Both the position numbers and the translations under genes were made by a program. From the NCBI GenBank assembly GCA_965369375.1, contig CBDUQN010000083.1:1-13418 (forward strand): a stretch of 13,418 bases of DNA, in the 5' to 3' direction. The notes below the pieces were generated by a model that saw nothing but the letters and a program-made list of their open reading frames with translations, was not told the origin of the DNA and did no database searches. The DNA comes from CBDUQN01 sp965369375 (GTDB lineage: Bacteria; Krumholzibacteriota; Krumholzibacteriia; Krumholzibacteriales; Krumholzibacteriaceae). Positions 4,997 to 11,139 of the stretch are shown here, piece after piece (the first letter of the stretch is position 1; each line of letters begins with the position of its first letter).

Positions 4997-5500
4997 ATGG
5001 GAATAAAGTTTAATGCGGATGAAGTCTTCGAAATGGGAATGGATGTCGAAAAGAATGGTGAGGCGTACTACAGGAAGGCCGCCGAGCTCGTCAAGGACGA
5101 GAAGGTGAAAGAGGTTTTTCTCTCACTGATGAAGGAGGAGATGAAGCATTACGAGATTTTTAAAAAACTTCGTGAATCTCTTCCGCCGAAATCCTCCCTT
5201 CCGACCGTGAGTGATCCCGAAGGCCAGGAGGGCCTCTATCTCGAGGCATTGGTAAAATCCCGGCTTTTCAACAGCGAGCGGGAAGCAGAGGAGCTCGCCG
5301 GCAAGGTCGAGAACGAGATCGAGGCTCTGCGCGCCGCGCTTACGTTCGAAAAGGACACCATTCTCTTTTTTCAGTCGATGAAATCGATGACACGCGAGGA
5401 TCTCGGCCGGAACGAGATCGATATGCTCGTTGACGAAGAGCGCAAGCATGTGATTCAGATATCCGTAGCGATCAAAGAGGTAGAAGCGAGAAGTGCCTGA
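4997..5500 (+). CDS. Ferritin-like diiron protein, second copy (rubrerythrin family)
   Basis: This is a predicted four-helix diiron protein of 167 residues. The ligands are Glu18 in helix A (MDVEKNGEAYYRKAAE), E48xxH51 in helix B (KEEMKHYEIFKKL), Glu118 in helix C (TFEKDTILFFQSM) and E148xxH151 in helix D (DEERKHVIQI). A central loop of about 40 residues joins the two halves, and no rubredoxin domain is present. It is distinct from the 4196 protein. The first Shine-Dalgarno-linked ATG pair at 4987-4992 leads to a stop in its frame, so the ATG at 4997 is chosen, ten bases after GGAGG. It is probably co-transcribed with rubredoxin, its likely reductant, and its end overlaps the glycosyltransferase start by eight bases. 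Confidence 0.82.
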   Translation: MGIKFNADEVFEMGMDVEKNGEAYYRKAAELVKDEKVKEVFLSLMKEEMKHYEIFKKLRESLPPKSSLPTVSDPEGQEGLYLEALVKSRLFNSEREAEELAGKVENEIEALRAALTFEKDTILFFQSMKSMTREDLGRNEIDMLVDEERKHVIQISVAIKEVEARSA

Positions 5501-7106
5501 TAATCTTATGGGTACTCGAGTGGCGGGCCCTTTAAACCGAAAACATTCCGAGCTCTTGACGTGGGGTATCCTTGTGGGGGGTGCCCTTGTTTTGAGGAGC
5601 ATGTTTGCGAGCTCGCGTCTCGTGCTCACCGGGGACGAACTGCATTATGCGGAATCACTCCACCGGTTTCTCGGAGGCAGGATCCTCGCAGGAGTCTCTG
5701 ATTACTGGTCCTTCTTTTATCCGTTTGCCGCGATACCGTTCGGCGCGCTCGTTCGAGACGTCGAATCAGGTCTGCGCCTTCTTTCCCTCCTTTCCGGAGC
5801 GGCCCTCGTTATCCCGTGCGTTATGCTCGCGAAACGATTGTGGGGAAGACGGGTCGCACTCTACGCAGGTCTCTTTATCGCGCTCCACCCGATACTGATT
5901 CTCATCTCGACCGATGCGATGACGGAGTCGTTCTATTCGCTGCTCCTCATGCTATCGATTCTCTTTTTCGCGATCTACATGAAAGCAGGAACGTGGCGTT
6001 CTCTCGTGGCGTTTGGGATCCTTCTCGGCCTGGCATTTCAAACCCGCCAGGAAGCGCAGTTTTTGCTCGTGATCGCTGTCCTCGTTATTATATCCGGCAG
6101 GGGGGGAGAGGGGGTCAGAGGCGCGCTCAAGAGCCGTCTTCAGAGGGCCGTTGTAATTGTTGCGCTCTTCGTTCTGACGGGTCTACCTTACATGATGCTT
6201 CTTCATCAAAAGACCGGACGCTGGACGACCGGATCGAAGGCTTCCATCAATCTCAGTTCCACCTGCATCTGGGAAAAGGGACCCAACAGGGAGCAGTACG
6301 TTTACAGCTTGAACGATGAGGGTACGGCACGGCGGATCGAAGAGGTCGGGCGCAGGAGTGTCTTCAAAATTTTCTGGGAGCAGAAAAGATCTATCGTAGC
6401 GCGTTACTTTCCCACGATGAGCGGCGGATTCAATCTCATCCCCGTCCTGCTTGCAAGCCCTCTTCTACTTTTGCTTATTCCTATCGGACTATTCGGGAGA
6501 AAGTGGGAGAAGGAAAGCCGTGGGGTGGAGCTCGTTCTCGTCCTCTCGGGATTGCTCCCCTTCGTGCTGTACGCGTTCTTCGATTTTGAATTGAGATACC
6601 TCGTGCCATTTCTGCCGCTCTATCTCCTCTGGGCGGCGAGGGGATGTGAGGCGCTCTGTGAATGGCTCAGAACGAACATATCGCCGCGGCCGGTCATATG
6701 CTCCATCGTGCTCGTAATGGTATTTGCGAGTCTTGTTCCGTTCACCGTCAAGAAGTATCGAACGATCGCCGATAACCAGCCGCTGGAGTACCGGGAGATA
6801 GGCCGGTGGATACGGAATAATTTTGATCGCGGAGTGCGCTTGCTGGCGCATTCAGGATGTCCCGTCAGTTACTACGCCGGAAGTCCGGAAGCCACGTTCA
6901 TCCCGTGGACCGATGCGAAGGGACTCATGCGGTATGCCCGGTTTCACGGTTACGACATGCTTCTCGTGGATGAAGAATATTTTCGCCTGCGCCGCCCGGA
7001 TATCCTGAGCCGGCTCGGTTCACCGAGGGAATTGGGATTGGTGAAACTGAATACATTCGCCGGGCGCAGGGGCAATAAAAAAGTTCTGTATCGTATCGTT
7101 CCGTAA
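5493..7106 (+). CDS. GT-C-type membrane glycosyltransferase (ArnT/PMT, GT39-like)
   Basis: This is a predicted polyprenyl-phosphate-sugar-dependent glycosyltransferase in the inner membrane, 537 residues, typical for the group. The first extracytoplasmic loop carries the acidic pair Asp48-Glu49 (LTGDELHYAE), the catalytic signature of GT-C enzymes. About ten to twelve hydrophobic segments follow between residues 22 and 420 (for example 92-110, 119-135, 145-163, 305-325, 340-380, 397-417). A soluble C-terminal part of roughly 120 residues lies outside the membrane. The GTG at 5493 overlaps the preceding stop; the ATG at 5508 is an alternative, and neither has a strong ribosome site. The acceptor (lipid A, protein or other) cannot be told. 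Its place at the end of a redox cluster may reflect only compact packing. Confidence 0.75.
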   Translation: MPDNLMGTRVAGPLNRKHSELLTWGILVGGALVLRSMFASSRLVLTGDELHYAESLHRFLGGRILAGVSDYWSFFYPFAAIPFGALVRDVESGLRLLSLLSGAALVIPCVMLAKRLWGRRVALYAGLFIALHPILILISTDAMTESFYSLLLMLSILFFAIYMKAGTWRSLVAFGILLGLAFQTRQEAQFLLVIAVLVIISGRGGEGVRGALKSRLQRAVVIVALFVLTGLPYMMLLHQKTGRWTTGSKASINLSSTCIWEKGPNREQYVYSLNDEGTARRIEEVGRRSVFKIFWEQKRSIVARYFPTMSGGFNLIPVLLASPLLLLLIPIGLFGRKWEKESRGVELVLVLSGLLPFVLYAFFDFELRYLVPFLPLYLLWAARGCEALCEWLRTNISPRPVICSIVLVMVFASLVPFTVKKYRTIADNQPLEYREIGRWIRNNFDRGVRLLAHSGCPVSYYAGSPEATFIPWTDAKGLMRYARFHGYDMLLVDEEYFRLRRPDILSRLGSPRELGLVKLNTFAGRRGNKKVLYRIVP

Positions 7107-7123
7107 AACCGGCTCTCGTATTG

Positions 7124-7468
7124 TTATTTTTTCCTCAGTAATACCAATACTTCGCCTTCGCTGTCCTTCAGTCTCAGCACAAAGAGCTTGAGCTCGATCA
7201 TCGGCGTCTTCGGTGTCTTGAAGTAAGCTGTGTATGTGGTCGGAACGCCATGGCCCTCGTGAGTTCTGCGACGTCTATAGTCCTGAATCATTTCGATGGA
7301 GTCGTTGTGAATGATTTCGGTGATTGGCAGGTTAACAAATTCTTCCTTGCTTCTTTCGAGGAACTCTGCAAAACGATCATTTACCATGCGTATATTCGGC
7401 CCCTTGTAGATGCCTGCTGCCTCTCCGAGCTCTCCAAATGCCTCGATGAGTTGTTCCTGACTGGTCAT
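7124..7468 (-). CDS. Stand-alone PAS-domain protein
   Basis: This 114-residue protein is a single PAS fold with little else. Residues 18-60 (GIYKGPNIRMVNDRFAEFLE, then SKEEFVNLPITEIIH) give the N-terminal strands and helices, and the end (MIELKLFVLRLKDSEGEVLVLL) gives the closing strands. No output domain, membrane segment or obvious haem or flavin signature is visible. Its start at 7468 follows AAAGGAG by about twelve bases, a long spacing. It is convergent with the glycosyltransferase gene and divergent from the signalling operon, so it may be a diffusible sensor or adaptor for that operon (inference). Confidence 0.75.
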   Translation of the reverse strand: MTSQEQLIEAFGELGEAAGIYKGPNIRMVNDRFAEFLERSKEEFVNLPITEIIHNDSIEMIQDYRRRRTHEGHGVPTTYTAYFKTPKTPMIELKLFVLRLKDSEGEVLVLLRKK

Positions 7469-7855
7469 AATGGCGATCAGCTCCTTTCACAATTCTTTGA
7501 TCTCGAAGTCGAATCTTCTCTATCGCATTTCCCAAAATAAAATGATTCGAAGCTCCGCGCAAACACTATGATTGCCTTTTTGCTCATCGATTGCCTTTTT
7601 GCTCATACCAGACCGGTTGTGACCTTTGCCCTATTATCCTCAAGACCATTCACGCTTCCCTAAGCCGGCGGCCAATCGCGTTTCGTGGTGGCTCGTTGTT
7701 TCTCATAAATCCCCATCGTTGTGAATAGTTCTTGCACATTCCGACTCAGTATTCATCGTAAGGCGCGAGGCGCATTATTGTAAGTGACATGAATGCAAGG
7801 CGTTGAGAGCGTCATCGGGCGCTCACAGCAGTGCCGGCTTTGCTTCTAACTCGTT
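7469..7855. other. Divergent intergenic region between the PAS gene and the signalling operon
   Basis: These 387 bases contain no convincing gene. They hold the two-copy 19-bp repeat (7570-7606). On the minus strand a weak promoter-like pair for the PAS gene can be seen, with TTGCGC and TATTTT 17 bases apart around 7526-7554. I found no clear plus-strand promoter for the operon starting at 7856. A minus-strand frame of 28 codons runs from the repeat but has no ribosome site. Confidence 0.5.
7570..7606. repeat. Two tandem copies of a 19-bp unit
   Basis: GATTGCCTTTTTGCTCATC (7570-7588) is followed directly by a second copy lacking only its last base (7589-7606). It is the third short perfect tandem duplication in this window. 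No function is apparent. Confidence 0.92.
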
Positions 7856-8407
7856 ATGTTTATTGCAGTTGATTTATTACGCAGGGTGATCGGCGGATTT
7901 CAGGCCTTCAGGCGGAAATTTGCCGCCTTTTGCACCATTTTCCGCCTTTTGAGGCATGTCGCTGTCTTTGCTGTCTTTTCGACGCTTATCGCTGCATCGT
8001 TATGGGGCGTGGAGGCGGGAGTGGAGTGGCCTCTCGATTTGAAGGAGGTGAGGAGCCTCGAGCCGTTGTTCGCTTTCGGTGACCGCACATCGGATTACAC
8101 CCTCGTAAGCACCGATCTCATTCCAGGAACACGGGGCAGTGAGTTCTTCACTGGTGGACAGTTTGATAAGGCTATAAGCGATTGGGAAGTCGTCTGGAGC
8201 AAGAGCCCGCGGTTCGAGCAGGTGGATGTGTACCTCGTACGGGCATATCAGTACCGGGGCATGGAACTCTACGTACAACGCCGATACAAGGATGCGATCG
8301 CCGTATGGAACGAGATACTCGAAGTGGATCCCGATAACGAGAAAGCAATCAGGTATATCAATCGAATCAGGCAAGAGCTGGAAAAGCTCGAGGAACTTAC
8401 AGGTTGA
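7856..8407 (+). CDS. Membrane-anchored or secreted TPR protein
   Basis: This 183-residue protein has a basic N-terminus, a hydrophobic segment at about 33-50 (HVAVFAVFSTLIAASLWGVEA) resembling a signal peptide or anchor, and a soluble C-terminal part. The C-terminus holds TPR-like helix pairs: about 96-118 (FFTGGQFDKAISDWEVVW), then a clear repeat at 134-168 with AIAVWNEILEVDPDNEKAI. The start is uncertain. ATG 7856 has no ribosome site and gives an unusually long leader; the in-frame TTG at 7949 would start right before the hydrophobic segment. Repeated GC-rich arms at 7891-7951 can form alternative hairpins between the two starts. It is 17 bases from the membrane phosphatase gene and is probably a periplasmic partner of its sensor (inference). 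Confidence 0.65.
   Translation: MFIAVDLLRRVIGGFQAFRRKFAAFCTIFRLLRHVAVFAVFSTLIAASLWGVEAGVEWPLDLKEVRSLEPLFAFGDRTSDYTLVSTDLIPGTRGSEFFTGGQFDKAISDWEVVWSKSPRFEQVDVYLVRAYQYRGMELYVQRRYKDAIAVWNEILEVDPDNEKAIRYINRIRQELEKLEELTG
7910..7947 (+). promoter_or_regulatory. Alternative hairpins near the TPR gene start
   Basis: AGGCGGAAA (7910-7918) pairs perfectly with TTTCCGCCT (7939-7947), nine base pairs. Its AGGCGG part can instead pair with CCGCCT (7923-7928), so the two structures exclude each other. The CCGCCTTTTG motif occurs twice (7923-7932, 7942-7951). It could be a translational switch if the TTG at 7949 is the true start, or chance repetition within coding sequence. Confidence 0.3.
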
Positions 8408-8424
8408 TGCCGTAGGGGAAGCAG

Positions 8425-9981
8425 ATGAGAGCGCTGAGTCTCAAAATTCAAATCACCGTGTGGACGGTTCTTCTCGTGGCCGGACTCGTCGCGGCGTTTT
8501 CCTATACGATGGCAACGAGCGAACAGGAGATGATCCTCGCTGAGATCCTGCAGCGGGTAATCCTGAGAGGACGGAATATCGCGCTCAGTTCCTCGACGGC
8601 GCTGCTCCTCAAGGAGGATCCCGAGGTGGAGCTGTATCCGTTGATTTCGAGCGTTCTGAAAGCGGAAGAGCACATCATCTCGATCGTCGTAGTCGATAGG
8701 GATGGCAGGATCAAGGGACATAAGGAATTGATGCAGTTCGAAAAGGATTACGTCCCTACCGCTGGATTGAAAACGATGAAGGGCTTCGATTTCCTTGCAG
8801 GGGGCGAGGAACTGAGAGAGAACGACGAGATTCTCGAAGTCAGTGTTCCAGTATCGATAGAGGGTACGGTGATAGGTTTTGTTTACCTCCAGTATTCAAA
8901 GTACGAGCTTCATGAAGCGGTTGCCGGAATCAATAACAGAATGATCAAGATCGGACTCATAGCGATGACCATTGGAACGATTATATCGCTCCTGCTCGCC
9001 GTCCACATAACGAAACCGGTGAGCCTGCTTACCAAGGGTGCGGAAGCGATCGGACGGGGTCATTTCGACACGAAAATAGACGTGAGGTCTGTCAGAGAGA
9101 TCCAAACGCTCGCGAACACGTTCAATGAGATGGCGCGCCGGCTCGCGGAAAGCCGGGAGGCCATGGCGGAAAAGGAACGAGTCGATAAGGAGCTCGAAAT
9201 CGCGCATGATATACAAACTACTCTGCTTCCGAGCAATTTGCCCCACTATGTCAACTTCGAGATAGATGCATATTACCATCCCGCTTCACAGGTAGGCGGC
9301 GATTACTTCGATCTGATTCCTATCGATGAGAACCGCTTGATGGTTGTTGTCGGAGATGTCGCCGGAAAGGGAATTCCCGGTCTTGTAGTTATGACGATGG
9401 TCAGGATTCTCGCGAGAGGATTGGCAATGAGGGGAGAACGGCCTTTGAATCTGCTCAAGCATCTCAATGAGCTTCTATTGAAAGACATGAAGAAGAATCT
9501 ATTCGTTACCCTTTTCTGCGGACTGCTGGATAGCAAGGCTGGAACGCTCGAATTTGCGAGCGCCGCGCATATGCCGCTCCTTCTTTATCACAGCAGCGAG
9601 AAGGTTGTGAGCATGCTCGGCACAAAAGCCAAACCCCTCGGACTCTTTTCCGATGAGCTCTTTGCGCAAGGATTGGAAGAGAAGAAAATCAAATTGCTGC
9701 CGGGCGATCTCATGCTGCAGTACACAGATGGGCTTACCGAGATGCGAGACGCCGCTGAGGAGGAATTTGGAATCAAAAAGGTGATGGAAATCATGATGGA
9801 CGAGGGGGTGGGGGGAGCGCGCCATCTGCTCGTTGAGCTCAAAAAGGAGCTCGATAGATTTCGGGGTGGCGAACCTCAGAGTGACGATTTAACCCTCCTC
9901 GCGATTAGCGCGCTACCGGCGGGGATGAGGAGAGTTTCCGAGGAGCGAATGGAGTCTCTCGACAAGGTTGTTTTTGAGTGA
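8425..9981 (+). CDS. Membrane RsbU-like PP2C phosphatase with extracytoplasmic sensor and HAMP
   Basis: This 518-residue protein is a transmembrane serine phosphatase of a partner-switching system. A first membrane segment (about 11-29) leads to an extracytoplasmic domain (about 30-172, Cache-like by layout, with VVVDRDGRIKGH) and a second membrane segment (174-195). A HAMP linker follows (about 195-248, ITKPVSLLTKGAEAIGRGHF), then a short coiled region and a SpoIIE/RsbU catalytic domain from about 255. Key sites are LEIAHDIQTTLLP, GGDYFD with Asp293 and Asp296, VGDVAGKG with Asp311, QYTDGLTE and SDDLTLL, so the metal site is complete. The ATG has a GGGGAAG site. The gene sits between a TPR protein and the fused kinase/STAS protein, whose phosphorylated STAS domain is its most likely substrate. 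The ligand sensed is unknown. Confidence 0.9.
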   Translation: MRALSLKIQITVWTVLLVAGLVAAFSYTMATSEQEMILAEILQRVILRGRNIALSSSTALLLKEDPEVELYPLISSVLKAEEHIISIVVVDRDGRIKGHKELMQFEKDYVPTAGLKTMKGFDFLAGGEELRENDEILEVSVPVSIEGTVIGFVYLQYSKYELHEAVAGINNRMIKIGLIAMTIGTIISLLLAVHITKPVSLLTKGAEAIGRGHFDTKIDVRSVREIQTLANTFNEMARRLAESREAMAEKERVDKELEIAHDIQTTLLPSNLPHYVNFEIDAYYHPASQVGGDYFDLIPIDENRLMVVVGDVAGKGIPGLVVMTMVRILARGLAMRGERPLNLLKHLNELLLKDMKKNLFVTLFCGLLDSKAGTLEFASAAHMPLLLYHSSEKVVSMLGTKAKPLGLFSDELFAQGLEEKKIKLLPGDLMLQYTDGLTEMRDAAEEEFGIKKVMEIMMDEGVGGARHLLVELKKELDRFRGGEPQSDDLTLLAISALPAGMRRVSEERMESLDKVVFE

Positions 9982-10008
9982 TTGTTGTATGAGCGATAAA
10001 GGAATGCT

Positions 10009-11109
10009 ATGAAGATCGAAATGATTGATTCCAGTGAATTGGCGGTTCGCTTGAACTGCCGGGATTGCACAGGCTGGAAAATACTCGGCAGGCTTTCGAG
10101 CCTTACCCTCATAGCATTCGACTGCTCTTTTCAATCCGTAAGCTGCGAACTATCCGCCGATCTGCCTGCAAACATCCGCAGCGCCGTTGACCGATTTGTC
10201 GCTTTGAATCCGATAATCAAATTGTACGAAACCCGATCCGAGGAGTGTGCTGATGACGAATTCGGATTCGTCGTGTTAGGACGCGAAGAAGGATTCGTAT
10301 GCCTGCGCAATGCGGCAAATGAAAACAGTTATTCGATATACCTTGCAGCGCTCGAAAAGGAAGTTGATCTTGCGGCGAGGTGCAGCTACCTGATTGCAAA
10401 TGTTCTCGGACTTACGAGCTTGCTGTCTTACGAGATCCGATTCGGCGTATACGAGTTGTTGAACAATCTTATCGAGCACGGTGCCGTGCATGGATCCAAC
10501 AAATGGGTGCAACTCAATATAGAGAAAGCGATCAATAAGATTCGAGTTTCGATAGTCGACAAGGGCGGGAAATTCGATCCGACGGGAGATGATTCATTCG
10601 ATCTGGATAACTACTTGAGTTCGAATCGCAAAAGAGGGCTCGGACTCATCCTGACTCGAAAGATCGCCGATCATATGGAATACGAGAGGGTTTCCGGATT
10701 TAACAACGTGAGCTTCGAGAAATCACTCAGTTCGGCGGCTGATTCAGCCGCCTTGAAAGGAGAGGGAAAAATGGCACAGTTAATTATTGGCGAGCCCCGA
10801 CTTCTACCGCAGGGTCACCACTTGATACCTCTGGAAGGAGATATCGACACGAAGGGAGCGCTCGTCATGGAAGATTTGCTGAACCAACTTCTGGAGCAGC
10901 GGATGCTCAATATCGTGTTGGATTTTGAAAAGGTTCCGTTTGTATCGAGTGCCGGTGTCGGCATTCTCCTCGGGATGGTAAATACGCTTCGGGATGAAGG
11001 CGGGGATGTGCTGTTTAAGAATATATCCCCGAAGGTCAGCTCCGTGTTTCGCCTTCTCAATCTCGATGACTTTTTTACTATTGCGGAATCGGAAGAAATA
11101 GTCCGTTAA
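10009..11109 (+). CDS. RsbW-like kinase (HATPase) fused to RsbV-like STAS domain
   Basis: This protein joins an anti-sigma-type switch kinase and its usual antagonist in one chain of 366 residues. Residues 1-104 are an unrecognised domain. Residues about 105-240 are a GHKL ATPase of RsbW/SpoIIAB type: N box E149-xxx-N153 (YELLNNLIEHG), G1 box at 184-190 (DKGGKFD), G2 box GLG (210-212). Residues 255-366 are a STAS domain with FVSSAGVGILLG; Ser314 aligns with the phosphorylated serine of RsbV/SpoIIAA, while the usual preceding aspartate is Ser313. The start ATG 10009 follows AAAGGA closely. At the junction a 19-bp palindrome, then AAAGGAGAGGG and an in-frame ATG (10771), look like a former gene boundary. 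Other frames carry TGA at 10740 and 10754. It is preceded by the phosphatase and followed by a histidine kinase. The sigma or other target is not in the window. Confidence 0.85.
   Translation: MKIEMIDSSELAVRLNCRDCTGWKILGRLSSLTLIAFDCSFQSVSCELSADLPANIRSAVDRFVALNPIIKLYETRSEECADDEFGFVVLGREEGFVCLRNAANENSYSIYLAALEKEVDLAARCSYLIANVLGLTSLLSYEIRFGVYELLNNLIEHGAVHGSNKWVQLNIEKAINKIRVSIVDKGGKFDPTGDDSFDLDNYLSSNRKRGLGLILTRKIADHMEYERVSGFNNVSFEKSLSSAADSAALKGEGKMAQLIIGEPRLLPQGHHLIPLEGDIDTKGALVMEDLLNQLLEQRMLNIVLDFEKVPFVSSAGVGILLGMVNTLRDEGGDVLFKNISPKVSSVFRLLNLDDFFTIAESEEIVR
10734..10752 (+). promoter_or_regulatory. Perfect 19-bp palindrome ahead of the internal ribosome site
   Basis: GGCGGCTGA-T-TCAGCCGCC has nine-base arms and, as RNA, would form a GC-rich hairpin of seven to eight pairs. 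It ends four bases before AAAGGAG, the internal Shine-Dalgarno. It has no T-tract, so it is not a terminator. It could control internal initiation or shield mRNA at the domain junction. Confidence 0.5.
10771..11109 (+). CDS. Possible separate STAS protein from an internal start
   Basis: The ATG at 10771 is in frame with the fusion and would give a 112-residue STAS protein (MAQLIIGEPRLLPQG...), the normal length of a free anti-anti-sigma factor. It is preceded by AAAGGAG at eight-base spacing, a better ribosome site than most genes in this window have. The product would begin exactly at the start of the STAS fold. It would provide a diffusible RsbV-like partner alongside the fused form. Whether it is made is untested, so treat it as a nested product rather than a second gene. 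Confidence 0.45.
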   Translation: MAQLIIGEPRLLPQGHHLIPLEGDIDTKGALVMEDLLNQLLEQRMLNIVLDFEKVPFVSSAGVGILLGMVNTLRDEGGDVLFKNISPKVSSVFRLLNLDDFFTIAESEEIVR

Positions 11110-11139
11110 CCGAGATGACTCTTGTGGGGGATTGGTGTA

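Noticed and set aside
7516..7605. Small minus-strand gene of 28 codons beginning in the 19-bp repeat
   Set aside because: No ribosome site, no recognisable sequence, and it depends on the repeat.
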